DNA of 14,359 nucleotides from Candidatus Wolfebacteria bacterium (lineage in GTDB: Bacteria > Patescibacteriota > Minisyncoccia > UBA6257 > UBA9933). This document shows positions 1 through 6,642 of this stretch, in pieces. Where the stretch lies: assembly GCA_026394835.1 (NCBI GenBank), contig JAPLZW010000058.1, positions 1-14,359 of the forward strand, given 5' to 3'. The position numbers were made by a program, and so were the translations under genes. Each line of letters starts with the position of its first letter. Positions within the stretch are counted from its first letter, which is position 1. A model generated the notes under the pieces. That model did not search any database. It was given only the letters and a program-made list of their open reading frames with translations, and was not told the origin of the DNA.

Positions 1-150
1 GGAAGCAAGGAAGGATTACGGGAAGCTCTTAATCTTTTCTTTAAAGATTATTCATTTATGGAGAAATCAGCCGTAATTTTGTATTTGATTCCTCATCTTT
101 TTTTGAGAATTGCGAAAAGGATTGCGAGGTATCTGGAAGAGTCAAAATAA
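1..150 (+). CDS. C-terminal fragment of an unidentified protein, possibly a glycosyltransferase
   Basis: An open frame enters from the left edge and stops at TAA 148-150, leaving 49 residues. The fragment ends in a hydrophobic, then basic stretch (AVILYLIPHLFLRIAKRIAR followed by an acidic tail), which resembles the membrane-associated amphipathic end of many GT2 or GT4 glycosyltransferases. No catalytic motif lies inside the window, so the family cannot be named. The location next to a polysaccharide locus makes a glycosyltransferase plausible. The stop codon directly abuts the -35 box of the next promoter, and a hairpin with a T-run follows 33 bases downstream as the likely end of its transcript. 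Confidence 0.55.
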   Translation, partial: GSKEGLREALNLFFKDYSFMEKSAVILYLIPHLFLRIAKRIARYLEESK

Positions 151-179
151 TTGACAAAATAAGACAAGGGTATTATAAT
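151..179 (+). promoter_or_regulatory. Perfect consensus sigma70-type promoter for the Nudix-like gene
   Basis: TTGACA at 151-156 and TATAAT at 174-179 both match the consensus at 6 of 6 positions and are separated by the optimal 17 bases. Transcription should start near 186, giving a leader of about 90 bases before the GTG at 276. The -35 box begins on the base after the upstream stop codon. Such an exact match predicts strong constitutive expression unless a repressor acts. No operator was recognised. Confidence 0.85.
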
Positions 180-182
180 AAG

Positions 183-208
183 AAAGACGTAATCAAGCGT
201 CTTTTTTT
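183..208 (+). terminator. Rho-independent terminator of the upstream gene, overlapping the promoter start site
   Basis: AAAGACG (183-189) pairs with CGTCTTT (198-204) around an 8-base loop. The 3' arm runs into seven T residues (202-208). Read-through RNA from the upstream gene forms the full 7-bp stem. RNA starting near 186 from the promoter at 151-179 would lack the first three stem bases and keep only about 4 bp, so it should escape termination. The hairpin and T-run are seen directly; the escape is inferred. Confidence 0.7.
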
Positions 209-240
209 GTATAGCACATTGGCACGTCAACATTAAATTG

Positions 241-265
241 CTCGAATATAATTCGGGTAGAGAGG
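241..265 (+). promoter_or_regulatory. Leader hairpin with an embedded -10-like box, then a Shine-Dalgarno sequence
   Basis: Bases 241-247 pair with 251-257, with one wobble pair and a 3-base loop, just before the GAGAGG at 260-265 that serves the GTG start at 276 with 10 bases of spacing. TATAAT occurs at 247-252 inside the hairpin. The best -35 candidate, TTGGCA at 219-224, is 22 bases away, which is too far for a normal promoter. It is either a weak secondary promoter or a translation-affecting hairpin. The Shine-Dalgarno sequence is notable because nearly every other gene here lacks one. Confidence 0.4.
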
Positions 266-275
266 ATGGTGTTTC

Positions 276-842
276 GTGAACGCAGAATCGATTAAGCGGT
301 TTAAGGAGTCGCTTGAACTCGTAGCGCTTCCCGTCAAGAAGGGAGGCTGCGGCGGATGGATCCCCGAAGAATGTATGGAGGCGTTCTATAAGTTGATTGT
401 AACGCCTTTCTACGAGCTGGTGCTGCACCGCAAGAGGGGCGGTGCTGATGAATTCCTCGTCACTTACCGAAAGGATAAGTGCTGGGACGGATTTCATGCT
501 TCCGGCAGCATGCTCAAGTCGAATCATCCCCCCGACCCTGCGGGCATCGTTCAAGCGCTTATGGATAAAGAATTCTCCGGGCTTGGGCTTCTGGTCACCG
601 AAGTGCGGATTGTCGCTCCGTTCAAGTGGCCGGAGCACCCGTGGTGCAATCCAAGCGTGGATGTTCTTTTGGTGGACTTTGATGGCGTCGTTCCCGATAC
701 TCCAGATAGGCGTTGGGTAACGTCCAGCACACTGCCGAAAAACATGGTTCCTAACCACGGCATGTATATCCGGCAGTGCGAGCAAATGCTTCTGCAGGGA
801 ACTCCTTTGGTCTTCACCAAAGAGCATCCCTACGGCGTATGA
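276..842 (+). CDS. Degenerate Nudix-like domain protein, function unknown
   Basis: This is a 188-residue soluble protein without signal peptide or membrane segment. The order of elements resembles a Nudix fold. A hydrophobic strand (YELVLHRKRGG, about residues 46-56) is followed by WDGFHASGSML (about 70-80), which is like the WHLPGG entry of the Nudix box. A helix-like segment ending in GLGL and a strand with PFKWPEHPWCN come next, like the EWPDHP seen in some Nudix hydrolases. The Glu-rich REUXEE catalytic core is not conserved, so hydrolase activity is doubtful. GTG at 276 is chosen because GAGAGG lies 10 bases upstream and the ATG at 266 is out of frame. The gene is much richer in G+C than its neighbours (58% and 62% in two hand-counted lines against about 40%) and has its own promoter and terminator, suggesting an acquired or specially expressed cassette unrelated to the glycan genes. 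Confidence 0.75.
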   Translation: MNAESIKRFKESLELVALPVKKGGCGGWIPEECMEAFYKLIVTPFYELVLHRKRGGADEFLVTYRKDKCWDGFHASGSMLKSNHPPDPAGIVQALMDKEFSGLGLLVTEVRIVAPFKWPEHPWCNPSVDVLLVDFDGVVPDTPDRRWVTSSTLPKNMVPNHGMYIRQCEQMLLQGTPLVFTKEHPYGV

Positions 843-848
843 CCCTCG

Positions 849-892
849 GCCCGTTCGCTCTTCTCTCGGGAAGGGCGAATGGGCTATTTTTT
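849..892 (+). terminator. Strong rho-independent terminator after the Nudix-like gene
   Basis: GCCCGTTCGC (849-858) pairs with GCGAATGGGC (875-884) over 10 bp with one G-T wobble. A smaller CTTC/GAAG stem is possible inside the loop. The hairpin is followed by TATTTTTT at 885-892. It begins seven bases after the stop codon. No A-run precedes the hairpin, so it looks one-directional. Confidence 0.88.
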
Positions 893-899
893 ATAAAAA

Positions 900-927
900 T
901 TGACTCTTTTTTTCAATCTGCTATTCT
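900..927 (+). promoter_or_regulatory. Probable promoter of the C-methyltransferase operon
   Basis: TTGACT at 900-905 matches the -35 consensus at 5 of 6 positions. TATTCT at 922-927 matches the -10 consensus at 4 of 6, with a 16-base spacer. Transcription would start near 934, only about 12 bases before the ATG at 946, and no Shine-Dalgarno sequence is present, so the mRNA would be nearly leaderless. The position between a terminator and a start codon supports it; the weak -10 box keeps confidence moderate. Confidence 0.55.
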
Positions 928-945
928 ATTTTTATTCTTACTTTC

Positions 946-2226
946 ATGGATGAAGCTAAAATAAAAATTACAGACAAGTGCCGGGTATGCGGTTCGGAAA
1001 ATCTGTCTTCCATACTTTCCTTGGGAGAACTTCATGTTTCCGATTTTTTGGATGCGGCAGATATGGATATGGCGGAAAAAGCTCCCCTGGAGCTTGTTTT
1101 GTGCGAGGAATCTTCCGGTGGCTGCGGTTTATTACAGCTTAAGCATACGGTTCCCAACGAAACCTTATACCGGAATTATTGGTATCGGTCCGGAATGAAT
1201 AAAACCATGACGGATGAATTGGTTGGTATCGCAAAAAAAGTTGAGTCTCTGGTTGATTTCAAATCAGGCGATTTTGTGCTGGATATAGGCGCGAATGACG
1301 GCACTCTTTTGAGGGGGTATTCCGTTCCTGGTATCAATAAAATCGGATTTGAACCGGCTAAAAATCTGGATAAGTGGAATCTGGACGGAACGACAAAAAT
1401 AATTCCGGAGTTTTTCAACCATAATGATTGGCAAAAGGAATTCGGCGAAACGAAAGCTAAGGCGATTACGGCCATAGCCATGTTCTATGATTTGGAAGAG
1501 CCGAATGAATTTATTGCCGACATAGTAAAGAGTCTTCATAAAGATGGCGTTTTTATTATTCAGATGAGCTATCTGCCTTTGATGCTTTCACAGAACGCTT
1601 TTGATAATATTTGCCATGAGCATTTGGAATATTATTCGCTTTTATCTTTAGAGAATCTTTTGAGGCGCCACAATCTTGAAGTTTTTGATGTTGAATTGAA
1701 TGATGTGAACGGCGGCAGTTTCCGCATCTATATAAAACACAAAGATGGAGGAGGCGGGATAAATGTTTCAAAGAAAGCCGAGAGACGATTGGATTATCTG
1801 AGAAACCGCGAAAGAGAGCTGGAACTCAACAAAAGGGGGATTTATGACGAGTTCGCGGAAAGAATTTACAAGATAAAAGACAGTGTCTCTAATTTTATAA
1901 AAGGCGAAGTTCAGAAAGGAAAAAAAATCCATGTTTACGGAGCATCCACCAAGGGTAATACGCTTTTGCAATATTTTAATCTCGACAATACTTTGATCAA
2001 AGCCGCGGCGGAAAGAAACGCGGACAAGTGGGGCAGAAAAACCGTCGGAACTTTAATACCGATAATTTCCGAAGAGCAGGCCCGGTCCGAAAAGCCCGAC
2101 TATTTTTTGATTCTGCCGTGGCATTTTATCAAAGAGTTCAGGGAGCGCGAAGCCGATTATCTTAAAAACGGCGGGAAATTTATCGTTCCCCTCCCGGAAT
2201 TTTTGATTATTGAAGAAAATAATTAA
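946..2226 (+). CDS. Sugar C-methyltransferase, zinc-binding class I SAM-dependent (TylC3/TcaB9-type)
   Basis: The 426-residue protein has the three-part layout of NDP-hexose C-methyltransferases. The N-terminal zinc-binding module has CXXC at C12/C15 and a second cysteine pair at C53 and C60. The central SAM-binding Rossmann domain carries VLDIGANDGT at 111-120, and CHEHLEYYS starts at C223, whose Glu-His pair corresponds to the active-site region of the family. The C-terminal module contains HVYGASTKGNT and a late PLPEF segment. Family members add a methyl group at carbon 3 of a 4-keto-6-deoxy sugar nucleotide in the cytoplasm. The next gene, four bases downstream, encodes a GDP-mannose 4,6-dehydratase homologue that could make such a keto sugar, so the pair probably works in one pathway. 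The start is the first ATG after the promoter; no Shine-Dalgarno sequence is visible. The exact sugar substrate cannot be read from sequence. Confidence 0.88.
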   Translation: MDEAKIKITDKCRVCGSENLSSILSLGELHVSDFLDAADMDMAEKAPLELVLCEESSGGCGLLQLKHTVPNETLYRNYWYRSGMNKTMTDELVGIAKKVESLVDFKSGDFVLDIGANDGTLLRGYSVPGINKIGFEPAKNLDKWNLDGTTKIIPEFFNHNDWQKEFGETKAKAITAIAMFYDLEEPNEFIADIVKSLHKDGVFIIQMSYLPLMLSQNAFDNICHEHLEYYSLLSLENLLRRHNLEVFDVELNDVNGGSFRIYIKHKDGGGGINVSKKAERRLDYLRNRERELELNKRGIYDEFAERIYKIKDSVSNFIKGEVQKGKKIHVYGASTKGNTLLQYFNLDNTLIKAAAERNADKWGRKTVGTLIPIISEEQARSEKPDYFLILPWHFIKEFREREADYLKNGGKFIVPLPEFLIIEENN

Positions 2227-2230
2227 TTTC

Positions 2231-3208
2231 ATGAAGAAAGCTTTGATTACCGGGATTACCGGCCAGGATGGTTCTTATCTGGCGGAGTTTTTACCGGGGA
2301 AAGGTTATGAGGTCCATGGTTTAACCAGGGTGCCGGCGCTCGAAAATCCGGAAGCGAGATTTTCCAGAATAGGCGGACTTTTAAACAATAAAAAAATAAT
2401 CCTCCATTACGGAGATGTTTCCGACTATCCGACGGTTTGGCGGCTTATTGCCAAAATAAAACCTGATGAAGTTTATCATTTGGCGGCGATAAGCTCTATT
2501 AAAAGCACGTTTGAAGACGACTTTGGAACTTTTAAAACCAATACCGATAGCGCTCATTATTTATTGTCGGCTATCAAGGAATTGGCTCCGGGCGCGAAAT
2601 TTTATTTCGCCGGCTCAAGTGAAATGTTTGGTCATCCTAAGGCAACCCCTCAGGACGAGAATACGCCCTTTAATCCTGTTTCGCCTTATGCTATTTCGAA
2701 GCTTGCCGGCTTTAATCTGGTCAAAATGTATCGCGAAGCTTACGGCATATTCGCCTGTACGGGCATTGCCTACAATCATGAATCGCCGCGCCGGGGTTTT
2801 GAATTCGTGACTAGAAAAATAATTTCCACGGCCGCCAAAATAAAACTCGGATTGGAAAAAGAATTAAAAATGGGGAGCCTTGATTCCAGGAGAGACTGGG
2901 GGTATGCGGGAGATTTTGTGGAAGCGATGTGGCTGATGCTTCAGGCCGATAAAGCCGACGATTATGTGATTGGGACGGGGATAAACCATACGGTTCAAGA
3001 GCTGATTGAGATTACTTTCAATAATCTCGGTCTTGATTGGCAAAAATTTGTGGTAATCGACAAAGAATTCGTGAGGCCTCCGGAGACTTTTGAGTTCAGG
3101 GCTAATCCGGTTAAAATAAAAACGATTCTTGGCTGGGTTCCCAAGACTTCTTTTGAAGAAATGATTAAGATGATGGTTGACTCCGACCTCAAGCGATTGA
3201 CCAAATAA
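2231..3208 (+). CDS. Divergent GDP-mannose 4,6-dehydratase-family enzyme (extended SDR)
   Basis: The 325-residue protein is an extended short-chain dehydrogenase/reductase of the GMD family. Visible motifs are GITGQDGSYLAE (8-19), GSSEMFG with S129/S130 and E131, PYAISK with Y153 and K157 as the catalytic pair, NHESPRRG, and SRRDWGYAGDFVEAMW. The family removes water from GDP-mannose to give GDP-4-keto-6-deoxymannose. It differs from the canonical homologue at 11857 in the cofactor loop: R33 is followed by V34-P35 instead of the RRAS motif, and the FNT segment is missing, so cofactor or substrate preference may differ. The true start is taken as ATG 2231, which aligns with other GMDs; the frame stays open to a TTG at 2210 that would overlap the upstream gene. 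Pairing with the C-methyltransferase suggests it supplies the keto sugar that is methylated. Confidence 0.85.
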   Translation: MKKALITGITGQDGSYLAEFLPGKGYEVHGLTRVPALENPEARFSRIGGLLNNKKIILHYGDVSDYPTVWRLIAKIKPDEVYHLAAISSIKSTFEDDFGTFKTNTDSAHYLLSAIKELAPGAKFYFAGSSEMFGHPKATPQDENTPFNPVSPYAISKLAGFNLVKMYREAYGIFACTGIAYNHESPRRGFEFVTRKIISTAAKIKLGLEKELKMGSLDSRRDWGYAGDFVEAMWLMLQADKADDYVIGTGINHTVQELIEITFNNLGLDWQKFVVIDKEFVRPPETFEFRANPVKIKTILGWVPKTSFEEMIKMMVDSDLKRLTK

Positions 3209-3212
3209 TTTT

Positions 3213-4136
3213 ATGGAAGCCAAAAATAACAATTCATTAAAATTCACCATGCTCACGGCCTCAAAGAATGAAGAGCATGATGTCCGGATGGCGATTGAGG
3301 CGATGGTCAACCAGCATTACCCGAATAAGGAAATTATTTTTGTCGATGATTCTACGGATAAAACCAAGGAGATTATAAGGGAATACGAAGACAAGAATGT
3401 CAGGCTGTTCGACGGGCCGAGAAAAGGGTGCTGTGAGGCCAGGAATATCGGCATGAAAAATGCCGTGGGAGATGTAATAGTTTTCGTGAATGCCGACGCC
3501 AATTTGGCGCCGGATTTTCTGGATAAGATACATAAGCATTACGAAAACGGCGCCGACTGGGTGGTGGTTAAGTCCCGCGCTTTTAATCTGGACAATTTTT
3601 TTGCCCGTTTTATGCAGAAGCAGGCTGACCTGGACGAAGGCAAAGATTCTTACAATCCTTTAACAAGCGAGGGTTATTCCGTGAAGAGAGAAGCGGCTTT
3701 GAACGCGGGAATGATTTCCGGGGATTATCCTTTTAAGTTCTGCCGGGATTATACTCTGGGCCAGAAATTGACCAAAGCCGGATATAAAAAAGTATTCGAC
3801 AGAACAATCATAGCTCCCCATAAGGCTCCGGATAATTTTAAAGAATATTGGGATGTCAGGAAGACCAGGGGATTATTCGCCGCTTTTCAGCCGTATTTTA
3901 TGTACGGGAAATCGCTGCCATTCCTTTTTATAAAATTTATCATTAAAGACATTCTCTTCCTTTTGAATTTTTTGATTATTATTCCGGCTTTTTACAGGGT
4001 TTTGCGCGTCAGTCTTAAGTCCGAAAATCCAATCAGGGATTTCTTCCCTTTCTATTGGGCTTATTTTATCCAGGAATACTCAAGAGTTGTGGGAGAATGG
4101 GAAGGATTCGCAAGACTGGTTAAATTCAAAGGATAA
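3213..4136 (+). CDS. Family 2 glycosyltransferase with C-terminal membrane segment
   Basis: The 307-residue protein opens with the GT2 (GT-A fold) signature: FTMLTASKNEE, then VDDSTDKT at 44-51. NADAN (93-97) takes the place of the metal-binding DXD, and there is an acceptor-side CRD motif at 177-179. A long hydrophobic region, roughly residues 235-266, should anchor it to the cytoplasmic membrane, followed by a short aromatic tail. It would transfer a sugar from a nucleotide donor to a lipid-linked glycan on the inner membrane face. Donor and linkage cannot be predicted. It is the last gene of the three-gene operon. ATG 3213 follows the previous stop by four bases with no Shine-Dalgarno sequence. 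Its stop lies in a hairpin shared with the convergent gene. Confidence 0.88.
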   Translation: MEAKNNNSLKFTMLTASKNEEHDVRMAIEAMVNQHYPNKEIIFVDDSTDKTKEIIREYEDKNVRLFDGPRKGCCEARNIGMKNAVGDVIVFVNADANLAPDFLDKIHKHYENGADWVVVKSRAFNLDNFFARFMQKQADLDEGKDSYNPLTSEGYSVKREAALNAGMISGDYPFKFCRDYTLGQKLTKAGYKKVFDRTIIAPHKAPDNFKEYWDVRKTRGLFAAFQPYFMYGKSLPFLFIKFIIKDILFLLNFLIIIPAFYRVLRVSLKSENPIRDFFPFYWAYFIQEYSRVVGEWEGFARLVKFKG

Positions 4137-4147
4137 CTTTTGTTATC
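4132..4147. other. Symmetric hairpin spanning both convergent stop codons
   Basis: GATAAC (4132-4137), TTTT loop, GTTATC (4142-4147) form a perfect 6-bp inverted repeat. The TAA stop of the plus-strand GT2 gene (4134-4136) lies in one arm and the TAA stop of the minus-strand GT4 gene (complement of 4143-4145) in the other. There is no T-run on either side, so it may be only a weak two-way terminator or RNA 3' end stabiliser. Confidence 0.4.
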
Positions 4148-5354
4148 GGCTTCCCAATATCTCGGAGTAGCTATCACTTATTGCTTCCCCCAGTTTGTCC
4201 CAGCTGAATTTTTTGTAAGAATGTTTTTTCGCCTTTTCACCCATAGCGGTCCTCAAAGAGCCGTCTTTTATCAGCAATTTTAATTTTTCAATAAAATCAT
4301 TTCTATTGTTGGCCAGGAATCCTTGTTTTCCATTTTCGAAAAGTTCACTTACGGCGCCCTTATCCCGCGCCACAAGAGGCAATCCCATGGCCATGGCTTC
4401 CACCTGGTTTATACCGAAGCCTTCCATTGCCGCCGACGCATAGATATCCGTTCCTTTGAATATTATTCCCAAATCGCGGTCGTCAACGCTTCCTAGAAGA
4501 AAGACGTTATTGTTAAGGTTGTGGGACGTTATTGCCTCCCGGCAGTTGTCCATGTCCCCGGCATCCTTGCCGGCTATTAAGAGGCCGACATCCGGGAATT
4601 CTTTTGTCAAAACAGCCATGCTGTCTATGAGTTCTCTCTGGCCTTTATGGATAGCTACTCCGCCGACAAACAAAAGGAATAAATTTATTTTGTTGTTTTG
4701 GATGTTGAATTTATCAAAAATTATCTTTTTGGCATCCGCGCCGGACATTTCCGTTTTTCCGAAACGGCCCGTATTGAATCCCAGTTTTACCGCGCTTATC
4801 TTATCGGCCGTTTCCCGGCCTAATTTATATTGGGAAACAACAACATTCTTCGAATATCGGGAATTTATGAATATCCGGCGTATATTTTTGTCGTAAAAGG
4901 CCAGCCGTTCGTAGTGGATCCCGGCCAGCGAGCATATTGTAGAATATGGCGACTTTATTAATCTTAAAGGATTTAATCTTCCCGCTTTTTCGCTTCCGTG
5001 AAGGAATAGCACCTTCGGCGTTTCGGGCTTTATCCTGCAAAGATAGGGATTCGCATCTATATGTATCAGGTCCGGCTCGAAATTTTTATCTTTCAAAAAT
5101 TTCGAAACTTGACCCCAAAAACTGATTCTACCCAAAATATCGCCGAATCCTTTGCTCCGGAAATATTTGGTTTTCAAAAAATTGACGGGAAAACCAAGGT
5201 CCAAAATTTCTTCATTGTTGAAAATCGGGCTTAAGACGGCAATCTCAAAATCTTTTTTAACGAGGCGGCTTATTATTTCAAGATTAACCGTGGCGCTGCC
5301 GGTCTGGTTATCCCTCCGGGGGAGTTCGCCGCAAAAAAGAATTTTATTTTTCAT
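4143..5354 (-). CDS. Family 4 glycosyltransferase
   Basis: The 403-residue GT-B-fold enzyme has an N-terminal acceptor domain with a LHGSEKAG loop at 118-125. Its C-terminal donor domain carries FVGGVAIHKGQ (229-239) and the retaining-enzyme EX7E motif in EGFGINQVE (E311 and E319), followed by AMAMGLP. Such enzymes move a sugar from a nucleotide donor to a growing glycan at the cytoplasmic face of the membrane. No signal peptide or membrane helix is evident. It is the only minus-strand gene in the window. Its 3' end is six bases from the convergent GT2 gene and it diverges from the operon starting at 5482. It should therefore be transcribed on its own from the promoter at 5392-5419. The start ATG has no Shine-Dalgarno sequence but fits the usual family N-terminus. 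Confidence 0.9.
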   Translation of the reverse strand: MKNKILFCGELPRRDNQTGSATVNLEIISRLVKKDFEIAVLSPIFNNEEILDLGFPVNFLKTKYFRSKGFGDILGRISFWGQVSKFLKDKNFEPDLIHIDANPYLCRIKPETPKVLFLHGSEKAGRLNPLRLIKSPYSTICSLAGIHYERLAFYDKNIRRIFINSRYSKNVVVSQYKLGRETADKISAVKLGFNTGRFGKTEMSGADAKKIIFDKFNIQNNKINLFLLFVGGVAIHKGQRELIDSMAVLTKEFPDVGLLIAGKDAGDMDNCREAITSHNLNNNVFLLGSVDDRDLGIIFKGTDIYASAAMEGFGINQVEAMAMGLPLVARDKGAVSELFENGKQGFLANNRNDFIEKLKLLIKDGSLRTAMGEKAKKHSYKKFSWDKLGEAISDSYSEILGSR

Positions 5355-5391
5355 ATCCGGTTTATTGTTTACAGGGGGAGAACTTAAGGTT

Positions 5392-5419
5392 ATTATAGGA
5401 TTAAATTGCGGTTTGACAG
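5392..5419 (-). promoter_or_regulatory. Minus-strand promoter of the GT4 gene
   Basis: Read on the minus strand, the -10 box is TATAAT (complement of 5392-5397, 6 of 6). The -35 box is CTGTCA (complement of 5414-5419, 4 of 6), separated by 16 bases. Transcription should begin near 5385, leaving a leader of about 31 bases. The -35 box overlaps the plus-strand -35 box at 5413-5418. Confidence 0.6.
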
Positions 5420-5442
5420 GCAGATTAATAACAGTATATAAG
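5413..5442 (+). promoter_or_regulatory. Main promoter of the long glycan operon
   Basis: TTGACA at 5413-5418 matches the consensus fully. TATAAG at 5437-5442 matches at 5 of 6 with an 18-base spacer; TATATA at 5435-5440 with a 16-base spacer is an alternative register. Transcription would start near 5449, about 33 bases before the ATG at 5482. It appears to be the only clear promoter for roughly 9 kb of downstream genes. Confidence 0.68.
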
Positions 5443-5481
5443 CATTAAAATAGCTTATCAAACCCGTAAAATTACTCTTTT

Positions 5482-6642
5482 ATGGAAATTATTGTTTCGG
5501 TCGGGGGGAGATTCCACGCGTTCAATCTGGCCCAGCAATTGCTGAAAAGAGGGCATCTGCGCAAATTAATAACTTCTTACCCGAAATTCGAGGTAAAAAA
5601 ATACGGCATTCCCCCGGAAAAAACGGAGTCTATTTTTATAAAGGAAATTTTGGAAAGAGCGTGGCGCAGATTGCCGGAAACGATAAAAAATTTATATAAC
5701 CCCCAATATTTTATCCATGAAGTTTTTGATATATTGGCTTCGCGGAAAATAGAACGGTCGGATGTGTTTAACGGTTTTTCCAGTTTTTCCCTACATTCTT
5801 TAAGGGAAGCGAAGAAAAAAGGCGCGATTACGGTTCTGGAAAGAGGCAGCTCTCATATCGCTTATCAGGACGAAATCCTGAGAGAGGAGTATGGCTTGAC
5901 TGGCGTAAAGCCTTCAATTTCAAATTTTCCCCATCCCAAAATTATTAAGAAGGAGCTTGAAGAATATAAAGAAGCCGATTACATAAATGTTCCTTCGCTG
6001 TTTGCGAAGAGAACTTTTATCGAAAAAGGATTTCCCGAATCCAGGCTGATGCTTATTCCTTACGGAGTGGATTTAAAACAATTTTATGGCGCCAAAAAAG
6101 AAGATGATATTTTCAGGGTCATCTATGTCGGGGGAATGACGGTTCAGAAGGGAGTGCATTATCTTCTCCGGGCTTTTGCCGGGCTTAATCTTCCCAATTC
6201 TGAGCTTTTATTGGTTGGCGCGATGAGTGAGGAGATGAAGCCGTTTTTCAAAAGATACGAAGGGAAATTCAAATACGTAAGCCAGGTTCCCCAGGGCCGA
6301 TTAGTTGATTATTACAATAAGTCTTCGGTCTTTGTCCTTAATTCCATCCAGGATGGCTTTGGAATGGTTATTATCCAGGCTATGGCTTGCGGTTTGCCCG
6401 TAATTTGCACGACAAACACCGGAGGCGCGGATATTGCGAGGGAGGGAATCGACGGATTCATAATACCCATAAGAAGCGTTGACGCCCTAAAGCAAAAATT
6501 ACTTTTCCTTTTTGAGAACCCCAAAATCCGCGAGGAGATGGGCCGTTCCGCCAAAGAAAGGGTGTCGCGCGGTTTTACCTGGGATGACTACGGAGAAAAA
6601 ATGATCGCCGAATATAAAAGGATTTTATCCCTCAAAAAATGA
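5482..6642 (+). CDS. Family 4 glycosyltransferase, first gene of the long operon
   Basis: The 386-residue GT-B enzyme has an N-terminal domain with VLERGSSHI (118-126), a motif seen in a subgroup of GT4 enzymes. The donor-binding domain carries IYVGGMTVQKGVHYLL (214-229) and a late AMACGLPV. The usual EX7E motif reads DGFGMVIIQ here, so the two Glu positions are D291 and Q299. A Gln at the second position is known in some GT4 subgroups, so this need not mean loss of activity. It lies first after the divergent promoter region and begins at the first in-frame ATG, without a Shine-Dalgarno sequence. It overlaps the next gene by ATGA, which suggests translational coupling. It probably adds one sugar of the repeat unit at the inner membrane face; the donor is unknown. 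Confidence 0.88.
   Translation: MEIIVSVGGRFHAFNLAQQLLKRGHLRKLITSYPKFEVKKYGIPPEKTESIFIKEILERAWRRLPETIKNLYNPQYFIHEVFDILASRKIERSDVFNGFSSFSLHSLREAKKKGAITVLERGSSHIAYQDEILREEYGLTGVKPSISNFPHPKIIKKELEEYKEADYINVPSLFAKRTFIEKGFPESRLMLIPYGVDLKQFYGAKKEDDIFRVIYVGGMTVQKGVHYLLRAFAGLNLPNSELLLVGAMSEEMKPFFKRYEGKFKYVSQVPQGRLVDYYNKSSVFVLNSIQDGFGMVIIQAMACGLPVICTTNTGGADIAREGIDGFIIPIRSVDALKQKLLFLFENPKIREEMGRSAKERVSRGFTWDDYGEKMIAEYKRILSLKK

Noticed and set aside
93..827. Long open frame of 244 codons on the minus strand across the Nudix-like gene
   Set aside because: It starts with TTG, runs antisense through the promoter and the upstream coding end, shows no family motif, and is explained by the high G+C of the plus-strand gene, which has its own promoter, Shine-Dalgarno sequence and terminator.
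2210..2230. Upstream TTG start for the divergent Gmd homologue
   Set aside because: It would add seven residues not found in Gmd proteins and overlap the C-methyltransferase. ATG 2231 aligns with the family start.
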